Positions 36,024 to 45,723 are shown, numbered from the stretch's first letter. The stretch: 64,000 bases of DNA from Chlorogloea purpurea SAG 13.99 (GCA_016903695.1 JADQBB010000008.1:54286-118285); one strand, 5' to 3'. Numbers and translations: made by a program. Notes: generated by a model from the letters alone, not told the origin.

Positions 36024-37979
36024 ATGGTTAAGACTCCTATTGTGCCAACGCGGAAACCGTCAAAAGTTGAAGGATTAAAAGAAAACAGCGGTTATTTAAA
36101 GCAACCTCTAGCGACAGAGTTATTAGAGGATACAACTCATTTTAACGAGGATACCGTCCAGATTCTCAAGTTTCACGGGTCTTATCAACAGGATAACCGC
36201 GATCATCGGGTTAAAGGACAAGAGAAAGATTATCAGATGATGCTGAGAACCAGAAGTCCTGGCGGCTACATCCCCCCCCGATTGTATTTAACTTTAGATA
36301 AGTTAGCCGACCAATACGGTAACGGGACTCTGCGGGTGACTACCAGGCAGGGCTTCCAGTTACACGGGATTCTCAAACGAAATATGAAAGCAGCCGTCAG
36401 CGCCATCATCCGCAATATGGGTTCGACTCTCAGCGCCTGCGGCGATGTGAATCGCAACGTGATGGCCCCGCCTGCGCCTTTCAAAAATCGTCCCGAATAT
36501 GGTTATGCTTGGGAGTACGCGGATAATGTGGCGGATCTATTGACTCCCCAAACGGGCGCTTATTATGAGATCTGGCTCGATGGCGAGAAAGCCATTTCCG
36601 CAGAGGAAAAGCCGGAAGTGAAGGCGGCGAGAGCGCGTGATCTCCACGGGGTTAATACTGACGATCCGATCGAACCGATCTACGGTTCCCTTTATATGCC
36701 CCGCAAGTTCAAGTGTGCCGTCACGGTGCCCGGGGATAATTCCATCGATGTCTACACTCACGATGTGGGCTTGGTGGTGATTACCGATTCGCAGGGAGAG
36801 TTGCAAGGGTTCAACGTCTATGCCGGTGGTGGCTTGGGGCGCACTCACGGCAAGGAAGAAACTTTCGCCCGCACCGCCGATGAGATCGGTTATGTGGAGA
36901 AAGAGGATGTTTACGATCTAGTTAAAGCGATCGTGGCCACCCAGCGGGATTATGGTGATAGAACCGATCGCCGTCACGCTAGAATGAAATATCTCATCGC
37001 CGAATGGGGCGTGGAGAAGTTCAAGGCCACAGTAGAAGGTTATTTCGGCAAGAAAATTCAGCCTTTCCAGTCTTTACCCCCTTGGAAATATCACGATTAC
37101 CTCGGATGGCACGAACAGGGAGACGGTAACTTATTCTTGGGGATTTCTGTCGAGAATGGTAGGGTGAAAGATGAGGGCAGTTTTCAATTAAAGTCGGCTT
37201 TACGGCAGATTGTAGAAAAATTCGACGTGCCTCTGCGGTTGACCCCGAATCATAATATTATTGTTTATGAGGTGAAGCCTGGCGATAAAGGGGCTATTGA
37301 GGGAATATTGCATCAGCACGGGATTGTAACCGATCCTGGCGAGATCGATCCTTTGGTGCGCTACTCTATCGCTTGTCCCGCTTTGCCTACCTGCGGACTG
37401 GCGATTACGGAATCCGAGAGGATTTTACCGAGTATGATCGATCGTATCCGTCTCCTGTTAAACAAATTGGGGATGGGAGAGGAAGAATTCGTCATCCGTA
37501 TGACCGGTTGCCCCAACGGTTGCGCCCGTCCCTACATGGCAGAGTTAGGATTCGTGGGTAGCGCCCCCGATTCTTATCAATTGTGGTTGGGCGGCACGCC
37601 GAATCAAACGCGGTTGGCCGAGGCTTATATGGATAAGATGGCGATGGGAGATTTAGAGAAGATTCTAGAGCCAATGCTCGTTCATTTCAAGCAGGATAAG
37701 CAAAAAGGCGAAAGCTTTGGCGAGTTCTGCCATCGCGTCGGCTTCGACAGTTTGAGAAATTTTTCAGCTACATATCAATCAGGAGTGATTATGACTAATA
37801 CCGTAGAAACAAGCAAAGACACCACGAAAGCTAAAAGGGTACGCAAGAATCAAAATCGCGTCAGCGTGCCCGATGATATGTTCCTGCGCCTGAAACAAGC
37901 TTCTGAATCGGAAGCCAGACCCATGAATCATATTATCAATGAAGCTTTAGAGGCTTATTTCGCTAATAAATCCAAGTAG
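36024..37979 (+). CDS. sir: Ferredoxin-dependent sulfite reductase with C-terminal ribbon-helix-helix tail
   Basis: A 651-residue protein. The first about 585 residues are assimilatory sulfite reductase: two ferredoxin-like half-domains, substrate Arg/Lys loops such as [13 protein letters not shown] and [13 protein letters not shown]. The siroheme/4Fe-4S ligands appear as CPALPTC and TGCPNGC. It reduces sulfite to sulfide with electrons from ferredoxin for cysteine synthesis. The last about 45 residues ([35 protein letters not shown]) form a ribbon-helix-helix-like segment. An internal ATG at 37791, preceded by AGGAG, could start that segment separately. The start ATG at 36024 fits the usual N-terminus. 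Confidence 0.94.
   Translation: MVKTPIVPTRKPSKVEGLKENSGYLKQPLATELLEDTTHFNEDTVQILKFHGSYQQDNRDHRVKGQEKDYQMMLRTRSPGGYIPPRLYLTLDKLADQYGNGTLRVTTRQGFQLHGILKRNMKAAVSAIIRNMGSTLSACGDVNRNVMAPPAPFKNRPEYGYAWEYADNVADLLTPQTGAYYEIWLDGEKAISAEEKPEVKAARARDLHGVNTDDPIEPIYGSLYMPRKFKCAVTVPGDNSIDVYTHDVGLVVITDSQGELQGFNVYAGGGLGRTHGKEETFARTADEIGYVEKEDVYDLVKAIVATQRDYGDRTDRRHARMKYLIAEWGVEKFKATVEGYFGKKIQPFQSLPPWKYHDYLGWHEQGDGNLFLGISVENGRVKDEGSFQLKSALRQIVEKFDVPLRLTPNHNIIVYEVKPGDKGAIEGILHQHGIVTDPGEIDPLVRYSIACPALPTCGLAITESERILPSMIDRIRLLLNKLGMGEEEFVIRMTGCPNGCARPYMAELGFVGSAPDSYQLWLGGTPNQTRLAEAYMDKMAMGDLEKILEPMLVHFKQDKQKGESFGEFCHRVGFDSLRNFSATYQSGVIMTNTVETSKDTTKAKRVRKNQNRVSVPDDMFLRLKQASESEARPMNHIINEALEAYFANKSK
37791..37979 (+). 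other. Possible nested in-frame RHH protein inside sir
   Basis: An ATG at 37791 sits 5 bases after AGGAG (37781-37785), inside and in frame with sir. From here 62 residues would be made: a basic linker ([11 protein letters not shown]) and an RHH/Arc-like segment [16 protein letters not shown] plus [12 protein letters not shown]. It could be translated independently as a small DNA-binding protein, or only as the enzyme's tail. The ribosome site is real in the sequence; its use is inference. Confidence 0.4.
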
Positions 37980-37991
37980 TTATTAGAATTG

Positions 37992-38024
37992 AACACTCTC
38001 TATAAGTAAATTATGGGGAGTGTT
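37992..38024 (+). terminator. Hairpin after sir
   Basis: AACACTC (37992-37998) pairs with GAGTGTT (38018-38024) across a 19-base loop, starting 13 bases past the sir stop and followed by AAAATTAT. The long loop and the lack of a T-run make it only a modest terminator candidate. Confidence 0.35.
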
Positions 38025-38072
38025 AAAATTATGTCATCAAGAGCGAAAACATATTTATAGGAACACATTATT

Positions 38073-38375
38073 ATGAGCCAGACACCTATAACTGTTAGCT
38101 ACGACATTAAAGAACTATTCACTAATTTAGAAAAAAATATCAATGCCCGACTTGAAAAGCTCGAAGAAGGGCAACAAGAGATTAAATGCAAAGTCATGGC
38201 TTTAACTACTGAAGTCGAGGTCATAAAAAAAGATATTGAATCGATGAAAAGCGATATTGGCGAGATAAAAGGGACACAATCAAAACAATTGTGGGCATTA
38301 ATAATATTACTAGGGGGAGCGATTCTGACGGGAATAGTCACCACATTTCGTATATTTTTTATCGACAAAATTTAA
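38073..38375 (+). CDS. Small coiled-coil protein with C-terminal membrane anchor
   Basis: A 100-residue protein. Residues about 12-75 form heptad-like helices (LEKNINARLEKLEEGQQEIKCKVMALTTEVEVIKKDIESMKSDIGEIKG). A membrane helix follows at about 78-96 (LWALIILLGGAILTGIVTTF). This tail-anchored coiled-coil layout is common and abundant in cyanobacteria, without known function. It stands alone between sir and the P450 gene. The ATG follows a plausible AGGAACA site. Confidence 0.75.
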   Translation: MSQTPITVSYDIKELFTNLEKNINARLEKLEEGQQEIKCKVMALTTEVEVIKKDIESMKSDIGEIKGTQSKQLWALIILLGGAILTGIVTTFRIFFIDKI

Positions 38376-38453
38376 TAGCGATTATCCGATCATCAGGCAC
38401 ATAAAAATATTTTTAGCTGTTAAGATCGAACTACCAGATTGAACGGGGAAACG

Positions 38454-39875
38454 ATGACTGATTTACTCATCAAAGAATTGAAGGGCCCGCCGAAAAGTCC
38501 GCTTTTACTGCGTCGCCTTCGAGGATTGCGGTTCATTTTCAACCCGTTAGAAGTTTTAGAAGCTCGTACGGCAGTTTATGGGAATGATTACCGAGTCTCT
38601 CAACCAGGAGTTTCTTCGCCTTTGATCTACTTCAGCAGTCCAGAAGCCTTAGAGGCTCTTTTCACCGCTAAACCCGACCAGGTGAGTGCGGGAAAAGCCA
38701 ATCAAATTCTGGAACCACTCATAGGCGAACATGGCATCGTTTTACTAGAAGGGACGGCTCATCAGCAACAGCGGCAACTTCTCACGCCACCTTTTCACGG
38801 CGATCGCATGCGCTCTTACGCCGAAGTTATCATGGAGATAACGACCCGCACTATTGCCGGACTGGATGTAGGGAAAACCCTGACGGTGCGGCCGATTATG
38901 CAATCGATCTCTCTGGAGGTCATCTTAAGGGCGGTATTCGGATTAGATGCCGGCGATCGCTACGAGGAATTAAAACAAACTTTAAGCGCGATGTTAGATG
39001 GCTTCGGTTCGCCCCTTGGTGCGATGGTTCTGTTTTATCGTTTTCTACAGAAGGACTGGGGTGATTGGAGTCCTTGGGGCAGATTCTTACGTCTGAGAAG
39101 GAGAGTAGACGAATTACTTTACGCCGAAATCACCTTTCGCCGCTCCCATCCCGACCCATCGAGAACCGATATTCTAGCCCTACTGATGATGGCCCAAGAT
39201 ACTGAAGGAAAAACGCTAAGTGACGTGGAATTGCGTGACGAATTGATGACCCTCCTTTTCGCAGGTCATGAAACTACGGCATCAGCTTTAGCTTGGGCCA
39301 TATATTGGATTACTTCTCTGCCCGATGTTCGACATAAGGTTTTGCAGGAAATAGAAACTATAGAGGGGAAGAGCGTTTCAGATCCTATGGTAATCTCGCG
39401 ACTGCCTTATTTGAGCGCCGTCTGCCAAGAAACTTTACGTCTTTATCCTATTGCGATCGGCGCTTTCCCCCGCGTGGTCAAGCAACCCGTCATCTTAGCT
39501 GGATACGCTCTCGAACCTGGTACGGTAATCATGCCTTCTATTTATCTAGCCCATCATCGTCAGGAAGTATATCCAGAATCAAAAAAATTCAGACCAGAAA
39601 GGTTTTTAGAGCGTCAGTTTTCACCTTATGAGTATTTGCCCTTCGGAGGCGGAAACCGTCGTTGTATCGGCTCGGCTTTCGCAATGTTCGAGATGAAATT
39701 AGTTCTGTTCCAGTTTTTGTCCACATTGGAGATGAAGCCCGTCCATACTCAACCCATCAAGCCCACGCGCCGTGGCTTGACGATCGCACCGTCCGATAAA
39801 CTGAAGTTGGGTGTAAAACTAAGGTATAGCCAGATAAAAAGCGAAAATAGTTATTTAAAGCCCGAATTAATATAA
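38454..39875 (+). CDS. Cytochrome P450 (CYP110-like)
   Basis: About 473 residues from ATG 38454; a TTG at 38439 is less likely. The P450 hallmarks are intact: the I-helix oxygen-binding AGHETTASALAW, the K-helix ExxR in QETLRLYP, and the haem loop FGGGNRRCIGSAFA with the Cys ligand. The N-terminus has no membrane anchor. The overall pattern (GPPKSPLLLRRLRGLRFIFNPLEVL) resembles cyanobacterial CYP110 enzymes, which oxidise fatty acids, alkanes or terpenes. The actual substrate is unknown and no terpene cyclase is adjacent. An MgtC gene follows after 2 bases. Confidence 0.9.
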   Translation: MTDLLIKELKGPPKSPLLLRRLRGLRFIFNPLEVLEARTAVYGNDYRVSQPGVSSPLIYFSSPEALEALFTAKPDQVSAGKANQILEPLIGEHGIVLLEGTAHQQQRQLLTPPFHGDRMRSYAEVIMEITTRTIAGLDVGKTLTVRPIMQSISLEVILRAVFGLDAGDRYEELKQTLSAMLDGFGSPLGAMVLFYRFLQKDWGDWSPWGRFLRLRRRVDELLYAEITFRRSHPDPSRTDILALLMMAQDTEGKTLSDVELRDELMTLLFAGHETTASALAWAIYWITSLPDVRHKVLQEIETIEGKSVSDPMVISRLPYLSAVCQETLRLYPIAIGAFPRVVKQPVILAGYALEPGTVIMPSIYLAHHRQEVYPESKKFRPERFLERQFSPYEYLPFGGGNRRCIGSAFAMFEMKLVLFQFLSTLEMKPVHTQPIKPTRRGLTIAPSDKLKLGVKLRYSQIKSENSYLKPELI

Positions 39876-39877
39876 CA

Positions 39878-40315
39878 ATGATTGATTACACCTTCAATCT
39901 TGACAAACTCGCAGTTATTCTCACTAAATTAACCATAGCAACTCTTATCGGAGCGGTTATCGGGCGGGAGAGATACCTAGAACGCAAACCGGCGGGCATG
40001 AGGACTCATATACTCGTGTGCCTCGGCTCGACGATGTTTGTGATGTTGCCGTTTCAAGCACCCTCGGTAATCACTCCCAGTCAGGTAATTCAAGGAGTCG
40101 CCCAGGGAATCGGCTTTTTAGGTGCGGGGGAAATCCTTCACGAATCTAACGCCAAACAGGGGGAAATTAGAATCAGGGGTTTAACTTCCGCCGCCACTAT
40201 CTGGACTACGGCGGCGTTAGGTGTTACCGTGGGCGCTGGTTTTTACCCCATCGCGGTGATCGGCACTGTCTTCGTGTTTTTTACCTTGAAATTCCTCGGT
40301 AAATTCGAGTCTTAA
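39878..40315 (+). CDS. MgtC/SapB family membrane protein
   Basis: A 145-residue protein with about four membrane helices. GAVIGRERYLERKPAGMRTHILVCLGSTMFVMLP and GIGFLGAGEILHE, IRGLTSAATIWTTAALGVTVGAG are the MgtC/SapB signatures. Family members are linked to Mg2+ limitation and F-type ATPase control in other bacteria; the role in cyanobacteria is not settled. It starts 2 bases after the P450 stop. Its TAA shares the bases TTAA (40312-40315) with the convergent TerB-like gene. Confidence 0.9.
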   Translation: MIDYTFNLDKLAVILTKLTIATLIGAVIGRERYLERKPAGMRTHILVCLGSTMFVMLPFQAPSVITPSQVIQGVAQGIGFLGAGEILHESNAKQGEIRIRGLTSAATIWTTAALGVTVGAGFYPIAVIGTVFVFFTLKFLGKFES

Positions 40316-40977
40316 ATGTAAGGGGAAATATCTTCTTTACAATCTTCGGCTAAATAAGAAAGAGAGCGAAATCTTAAACCCACTAACTGCTCGTAAAGAG
40401 GATTGAGCTTACATAGAGGGGGGATGTGTAGAATCTTATGGCCGAATAGGACTATATCTCTCTCGAAAGGACATTGAGGGGGTATCATCTTACAGAGAAA
40501 TCGGGCTAAACGCGGGTCGTGTATTTCTAAGTCATCCAGCCAATCTTTCAGGGGATAAAGTACATCAGGATGGGGATGGGGTGGACTTACCAGGTCTTGA
40601 CGCGCAGGTGATACCGCTTCTTCGTGATGGTCGCACAGGGTATGTTCGAGACCCTGTAAAGCCTCTATATTTAAACCTAAAGCTTCTCCGTATTTATAGA
40701 TCAGATCAGCTTCCGGCTGCGAGTATACTCCATCGGCTATCGATACCAGCACCGCCGTCCGTAAAAAGTTCTCTCCGGTAGTACCCTCTCCCCCTAAAAC
40801 CGCGGCTAGATCTTCCGGGCTGATGGACTCGTACAGTACATCTTTATCTCCCAACTGCAAATCATGGGCCATCTGCAAGATCAAAGCTTGTTCGGAACTA
40901 TCATAACTACCGTCAGCCCAAGCCACGCTTAATAAACCCCGTAACCAGACGGCCATTTGTGCATCGGTGTATTTCAT
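40312..40977 (-). CDS. TerB-like / Mo-dependent nitrogenase C-terminal domain fusion
   Basis: About 221 residues from ATG 40977, preceded by GAGGG; the frame reaches 41019. The N-terminal 125 residues are a TerB-like helical domain (MAVWLRGLLSVAWADGSYDSSEQALIL and VSIADGVYSQPEADLIY, both with the acidic DG motif). The C-terminal 80 residues (YPLKDWLDDLEIHDPRLARFLCKMIPPQCPFERDIVLF) match the Mo-nitro_C family (PF06967). That name comes from fusion to nitrogenase-linked proteins and does not imply N2 fixation; no nif gene is present here. Function unknown. Confidence 0.85.
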   Translation of the reverse strand: MKYTDAQMAVWLRGLLSVAWADGSYDSSEQALILQMAHDLQLGDKDVLYESISPEDLAAVLGGEGTTGENFLRTAVLVSIADGVYSQPEADLIYKYGEALGLNIEALQGLEHTLCDHHEEAVSPARQDLVSPPHPHPDVLYPLKDWLDDLEIHDPRLARFLCKMIPPQCPFERDIVLFGHKILHIPPLCKLNPLYEQLVGLRFRSLSYLAEDCKEDISPYI

Positions 40978-41064
40978 CTTTTTTCCCTCGCATATATCAC
41001 GATAGGGGCTTTTTAGCAACTTTATAAATCAATATAATCGCCATACTACCGTGCTATTTATAGT

Positions 41065-41727
41065 TTAGTTCGATCGTTTACCCGTGGACAAGGCGACCAC
41101 TCCAGACAATTTAAACCCGGCATTTTTTAGAACCGTCGCCGCCTCTTTCACCGTCGTCCCGGTAGTGTATATATCATCCACCAAGAGAATAGAAACGTCA
41201 CGGGAGAGTCTTTTTAAATCCTTACCTGGTTCAAAAACCTCTTTCATGGCAGTTTGTCTCTGAACCAGATTCAAACCGTATAAAGCCACTGTATCCCGTT
41301 GCCTGACCAATCCCGCCGGCAGGATAGGTATTCCCGTGACTTCCGAAAATCCCGCCCCCAATAATTGCGCTTGATTATAACCCCTCGCGGCGAGGCGATG
41401 CGGATGGAGGGGGACGGGTATCAGGGCGCAAAGAGCGAGTTTCGGTAGGGGATGGGATTGATTCCAAGCGCGCCCCATAGCCACGCCCAAATGAGTGCCG
41501 ATAGCGGGTTGGGAGTCGTATTTTAAACGGGCTATAGCTTGCTTTAATTTCCCCTCGTAACGCCCCCAGACGAATAACGGTAATTCTTCCCGCCAATAAA
41601 CGAAAGGGTCCCGAAAGGCGTAAGTTAGGAGAGTTCGATCGCAATCCCCGCATAGGGTTCCATCGCAAGGGCGTTGACAGAGGGGGCAATTATCGCGTAA
41701 GAACAGAGAGAGAAAATCTTTCCACAT
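41065..41727 (-). CDS. comF: ComF family phosphoribosyltransferase-like protein
   Basis: A 220-residue protein. A zinc-ribbon (CPLCQRPCDGTLCGDC, about 15-30) is followed by a phosphoribosyltransferase fold with the PRPP loop ILLVDDIYTTGTTVKEA (about 180) and RGYNQAQLLG. ComF is required for DNA uptake in naturally competent bacteria, including some cyanobacteria, by acting after DNA entry. It lies 59 bases from and divergent to dnaA. Confidence 0.9.
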   Translation of the reverse strand: MWKDFLSLFLRDNCPLCQRPCDGTLCGDCDRTLLTYAFRDPFVYWREELPLFVWGRYEGKLKQAIARLKYDSQPAIGTHLGVAMGRAWNQSHPLPKLALCALIPVPLHPHRLAARGYNQAQLLGAGFSEVTGIPILPAGLVRQRDTVALYGLNLVQRQTAMKEVFEPGKDLKRLSRDVSILLVDDIYTTGTTVKEAATVLKNAGFKLSGVVALSTGKRSN

Positions 41728-41786
41728 CCGACTCGAAAAAATTAAGCTAAGCTAAAAAAATTAATAACTGTCTTTCTAAACTACCT

Positions 41787-43139
41787 GTGGATATTTCACC
41801 CCAACAACTTTGGTATCAAGTCCTAGAGCGTTTAAAGCTACAGTTAACCCGCCCGACTTTCGAGACCTGGATCGAAACCGCCTCGTTACACAAGTGGGAA
41901 GATACCCACATCATAATCCAAGCCGCCAATCCTTTCATCCTCAATCACCTACAAAAAAACTATTTAAAAACCATATCCGAAGTCATCCAAGATATACTCG
42001 GCTATCCCGTGGAAATTGGATTCACTACGGCAGACGGGAATAATCTAACCATCTTCGATGAGGAACATAACCCCAATCCAGATTCCGCGGACATAACCGC
42101 CATAAAAGTCAATCCCAAGTATACTTTCTCTCGCTTCGTGGTCGGCCCCACCAATCGTATGGCCCACGCCGCCGCCTTGGCAGTAGCGGAATTACCTGGA
42201 AGGGAATTTAACCCTCTCTTTCTCTGCGGCGGCGTAGGTTTAGGAAAAACCCATTTAATGCAGGCTATCGCCCATTACCGATTGGAAATGTTCCCCCAGG
42301 GAAGAGTTTTTTATATCTCCACCGAACAATTTACCAACGATTTGATCACCGCTATCCGCCAAGATAGCATGGATAGTTTTCGCAATCACTATCGTTCCGC
42401 GGATATTCTCTTAGTAGATGATATTCAATTCATGGAAGGGAAAGAGTACACCCAAGAGGAGTTTTTCCACACGTTCAATACCCTTCACGAAGCTGGGAAA
42501 CAGGTAGTATTGGCTTCCGATCGACAACCTAAACAGATTCCCAGTTTGCAGGATCGTTTGATCTCTCGCTTCTCCATGGGATTGATAGCTGATATTCAAG
42601 TTCCCGATATTGAAACCCGTATGGCCATTTTACAGAAGAAAGCCGAATACGAGAATATGCGTCTACCCCGCACTGTCATCGAATATATCGCTACTAATTA
42701 CACTTCTAATATCAGGGAATTGGAGGGGGCGTTAATTCGTGCCACTACCTACATCGCTATTTCTGGATTGCCGATGACACCGGAAAATATCGCACCGATT
42801 CTCAATCCTCCCAGGGAGCAGATTACTACTCCCCCAGAAATAATTCTTCAGGTCATATCGGAAAATTTTAAATTATCGGTAGAGGAGTTAAAAAGCCACT
42901 CTCGACGACGAGAAATTAGTCTGGCCCGGCAGATAGGAATGTACTTGATGCGCCAACATACGGATTTAAGTCTGCCCCGCATCGGTGAGGAATTTGGAGG
43001 GAAAGATCACACCACCGTCTTATACAGTTGCGACAAGATCAATCAGTCCCAACATCAAGATTGGCAATTGAAACAAACTCTATCTCAATTGAGCGATCGA
43101 ATCAATCTTCTCACTCGTAGTTCTGGTTATTCTCGTTAA
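41787..43139 (+). CDS. dnaA: Chromosomal replication initiator DnaA
   Basis: A 450-residue DnaA starting at a GTG. Domain I (about 1-80, [23 protein letters not shown]) is followed by a short linker domain II. The AAA+ domain III has Walker [13 protein letters not shown] (about 150), Walker [15 protein letters not shown] and the arginine finger region. Domain IV carries the DnaA signature [16 protein letters not shown], which contacts DnaA boxes. Three perfect 9-base DnaA boxes lie immediately downstream. A near-box (TGTGGATAT) overlaps the start, which would allow autoregulation. Confidence 0.97.
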   Translation: MDISPQQLWYQVLERLKLQLTRPTFETWIETASLHKWEDTHIIIQAANPFILNHLQKNYLKTISEVIQDILGYPVEIGFTTADGNNLTIFDEEHNPNPDSADITAIKVNPKYTFSRFVVGPTNRMAHAAALAVAELPGREFNPLFLCGGVGLGKTHLMQAIAHYRLEMFPQGRVFYISTEQFTNDLITAIRQDSMDSFRNHYRSADILLVDDIQFMEGKEYTQEEFFHTFNTLHEAGKQVVLASDRQPKQIPSLQDRLISRFSMGLIADIQVPDIETRMAILQKKAEYENMRLPRTVIEYIATNYTSNIRELEGALIRATTYIAISGLPMTPENIAPILNPPREQITTPPEIILQVISENFKLSVEELKSHSRRREISLARQIGMYLMRQHTDLSLPRIGEEFGGKDHTTVLYSCDKINQSQHQDWQLKQTLSQLSDRINLLTRSSGYSR

Positions 43140-43283
43140 TTCTGAGAAAGTTTTCCACAATAATTAATTCTTTTCTCTAGGTGTCAAATTCACTGGAAAC
43201 TATTGATAATTGACGCTTTATACCCTGATAGGCTTTCTCTTACCGGTGAACTTTTCCACAGGTTTTCCACAGATGCCGACGAT
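43140..43283. other. Candidate replication origin: three perfect DnaA boxes
   Basis: TTTTCCACA occurs at 43151-43159, 43252-43260 and 43263-43271, all in the same orientation. This is the DnaA box consensus reported for cyanobacteria such as Synechococcus elongatus. An AT-rich stretch (TAATTAATTCTTTT) follows the first box and could be the unwinding element. Three exact copies of a 9-mer in 121 bases between dnaA and sigF are unlikely by chance. Only 144 bases are non-coding, so either a compact oriC or a DnaA-titration or regulatory site. Confidence 0.65.
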
Positions 43284-44075
43284 TTAAAAAACCTCTTGGG
43301 TCATAGTGGATTTGAGGATTTCTAAGCCTTTTTTCACGCGACGGGAAACGGTGACTACGCTGATGCCCAATTGCTCGGCGGTTTCCCGTTGGGTTAAATC
43401 CCGTAAGAATACGAATTCTAATATATGGCGGGTTTTATCTTCTAATTGTGATAACGCCTGTTGTAGTCTTAAACGATCGTCTTGACCTAGCTGAAAACTA
43501 CGATATTTGGGGTCGGGGACTAAATCCGCCAAGGAGGTCTGCCCATCGTCTTCGTTACCGATGGGCAGGTCGAGACTGATCGGTTCACGATTTTGTAAGG
43601 CTAATTTCACATCTTGCCATTCTTGCAGGGAAATATCTAGAGCGACGGCGATTTCTCGATCGCTCGGTTGACGGTTATATGAAGTTTGAAATTCACGGCG
43701 GATGTTAACGGCGTTCCTGCCTAGATCCAGCCAGCGTCTCGGTATTCTCACGCTATAGCCTTTGTCCCTGAGATAATGTTGAATTTCGCCGCGGATGTAG
43801 GGGATGGCGAAAGAACTAAAAGCGTGACCTTTATCCGTATTAAAACGTTCTATCGCTCGGATCAATCCGATCGACCCCACTTGTAACAAGTCTTCGTAAC
43901 TTTCGTTACATTGATTAACCCAGTGGTGTGCTTCCTTACGCACCAGTCCGAAATTTAATTCCATGATTTGATTGCGAAGGGCGTTATTAGCGGACTTGCG
44001 ATATTCTTGGAACAGAGTTAGGGTTTCTAATTTGAGATTATCTTTATTGGCGATGAGCATAGCAACAAAAGTCAT
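43284..44075 (-). CDS. sigF: Group 3 RNA polymerase sigma factor SigF
   Basis: A 263-residue sigma-70-family protein without region 1.1. Region 2 (NESYEDLLQVGSIGLIRAIERF, YIRGEIQHYLRDKGYSVRIPRRW), region 3 and region 4 (HILEFVFLRDLTQRETAEQLGISVVTVSRRVKKGLEIL) match SigF/SigB-type group 3 factors. In Synechocystis SigF controls pilus genes and motility. An anti-sigma-like gene is at 54171-54626, but no link can be shown. It ends 12 bases from the last DnaA box. Confidence 0.9.
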   Translation of the reverse strand: MTFVAMLIANKDNLKLETLTLFQEYRKSANNALRNQIMELNFGLVRKEAHHWVNQCNESYEDLLQVGSIGLIRAIERFNTDKGHAFSSFAIPYIRGEIQHYLRDKGYSVRIPRRWLDLGRNAVNIRREFQTSYNRQPSDREIAVALDISLQEWQDVKLALQNREPISLDLPIGNEDDGQTSLADLVPDPKYRSFQLGQDDRLRLQQALSQLEDKTRHILEFVFLRDLTQRETAEQLGISVVTVSRRVKKGLEILKSTMTQEVF

Positions 44076-44267
44076 TGATAGGGACTGATCTGGTGTATAG
44101 ATATAAACCCTCTAAGGACGGAAAGGACTTATCTCCTACTTCACTTCAGCTTAGGAGGCTAACCATACTCGCTACAACGACATTTTTACCATGATAATCG
44201 CAGTTTTTAAACCAAACATTTGCATGATTGTACGGACATGACGGGCGAGACCACCCCAGAAATAGAG

Positions 44268-44297
44268 AAAGGCAATTCACTTTGTGGAAATTGCCCT
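44268..44297 (-). terminator. Hairpin downstream of psbO
   Basis: GGCAATT and AATTGCC flank an 11-base loop about 25 bases past the psbO stop; on the minus strand it is followed by TTTCTCTATTT. The loop contains TTTCCACA, one base short of a DnaA box. Probable terminator of psbO. Confidence 0.5.
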
Positions 44298-44320
44298 TCA
44301 ATTATAGCTTAAATAGACGA

Positions 44321-45154
44321 CTACGCTCTCGATTCGATCCGACCGTAGAAAATACCGCGGACTTTAACATCCACGGGGTCTTTAGCGCCTAAATCCGTAT
44401 CCGAGGGTTGTTCGCTTTCAAACACACCGGCGATCTCACCGGTAGCGCCGTCAACTTTGGTAATCTGTAAAGACATACTGCCTTTACCTAATTCGGTGGC
44501 TTTGACGTTAGCGCGAGCGAAAGCTTTATTATCAGTACCCGCAGGTAAAGCGACCGCGTTGTCATAACCCGTGACCACGCCCCGACCTTTAGGATCTAAG
44601 AAACCCGCGCCACGATAGGAAGGCACTTTAAAATCGCCTTCAAAATCCGTGGAACTGTTAATAGAAGTAAAACCCGCTTCCGTGGTGCCCGTGAATCCCT
44701 TCATCGTGAAGAAGAAAGGTACTTGCTCGCCGCCAGGTAATTGCACCGTGATCGGCTGAAAATCGATGCCATCTTCTTCAATAAACGTTAAAGCACCATC
44801 GGCGCTAACTTTGAGAGTAGCGCTGATCTGTTCTAAGCTCGTAGTAGAGCGAGTCAGCAATTTCCCCGGCACATACTCGGCCACATCCCTTTTGTTGAGG
44901 GGTTCTTCTTTAACGAAATATTCTTGTGGCTCTAAGCATATATCGGTAACTACATAGCTCGCACCTTTTTCAATAGGAATATTGCCTCTGGTAAATTCTG
45001 AAATCTGGGGACACTTATTTGCCAATCCCGTATTGAGAATTTCATCGTAGGTAAGTTGGTCTCTGTTAACGACCGTATTTGTGCCGTCACTACAGGCTGT
45101 CAACATCCCTAAACATAATGCTACAAAAGCGGCCACTAACGCACGGAATTTCAT
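44321..45154 (-). CDS. psbO: Photosystem II manganese-stabilizing protein PsbO
   Basis: A 277-residue precursor. The signal peptide (about 1-27) includes ALCLGMLTACSDG, followed by the mature lumenal beta-barrel. Family segments are LTYDEILNTGLANKCP, the Cys pair CP and DICLEP (disulfide), VPFFFTMKGFTG and FKVPSYRGAGFLDPKGRG. PsbO caps the Mn4CaO5 cluster and stabilises oxygen evolution. It is monocistronic here, with 242 bases to the next divergent gene and a probable terminator behind it. Confidence 0.97.
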   Translation of the reverse strand: MKFRALVAAFVALCLGMLTACSDGTNTVVNRDQLTYDEILNTGLANKCPQISEFTRGNIPIEKGASYVVTDICLEPQEYFVKEEPLNKRDVAEYVPGKLLTRSTTSLEQISATLKVSADGALTFIEEDGIDFQPITVQLPGGEQVPFFFTMKGFTGTTEAGFTSINSSTDFEGDFKVPSYRGAGFLDPKGRGVVTGYDNAVALPAGTDNKAFARANVKATELGKGSMSLQITKVDGATGEIAGVFESEQPSDTDLGAKDPVDVKVRGIFYGRIESRA

Positions 45155-45396
45155 TTATGTCAACCTCGCTTTATCAATCTTATAAATTATTACCCCTTGT
45201 CCAGGGCGGGCCAATTCACTCCAGACAAGTTGCGCCAAATGTATCGGGATCTACTGTATCAAAATTTAGATACTTATCCCTACATGAGGGCAATAATAAA
45301 TAATCTTTAAGACTGCTTGAGATTAGTTCTCCATTATGTATCATTCCTTAAGGTTTGTGTCTAGTAAGATAAAAAGGATTTTGTTAAACAAAAAGT

Positions 45397-45723
45397 ATGA
45401 ATCAGCCGTCATCCGGGGATAAGATTAACCTCCCAGAGCAACTAGATTGCTTGAGAGCCAATGTTAAATCTTTAGCGAGTCAACAAGAGGGCAACACCAG
45501 AGCCCTGTTAAGTATATTGAGAACCCTAGAAATGTTACATAGGGAGATCAGGGTGGATATGTTCGAGCCGATCCTACCGAACACGCGTAAAGATTTGTAC
45601 AGCCTCTTGAAAGATATAGAAGAAAGTGGTGGCTGGCCTTATATTGAACGTATGAAATTACAAGCCTTACTATTACCTTTATTGAAATGGGAAGAAAATA
45701 AAGCAGAGAATTTTGAAAAATGA
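45397..45723 (+). CDS. Conserved cyanobacterial-type hypothetical protein, 108 aa
   Basis: A soluble helical protein, with LPEQLDCLRANVKSLASQQEGNTRALLSILRTLEMLHREIRVDMFEPILPNTRKDLYSLLKDIEESGGWPYIERMKLQALL. Coiled-coil potential is moderate in residues 15-50. No named domain recognised. It lies 60 bases upstream of the phosphohexomutase on the same strand, perhaps in one transcript. Confidence 0.7.
   Translation: MNQPSSGDKINLPEQLDCLRANVKSLASQQEGNTRALLSILRTLEMLHREIRVDMFEPILPNTRKDLYSLLKDIEESGGWPYIERMKLQALLLPLLKWEENKAENFEK

Noticed and set aside
44076..44320. A small gene between sigF and psbO
   Set aside because: All frames are short or lack starts with ribosome sites; the region holds only the psbO hairpin and the sigF leader.
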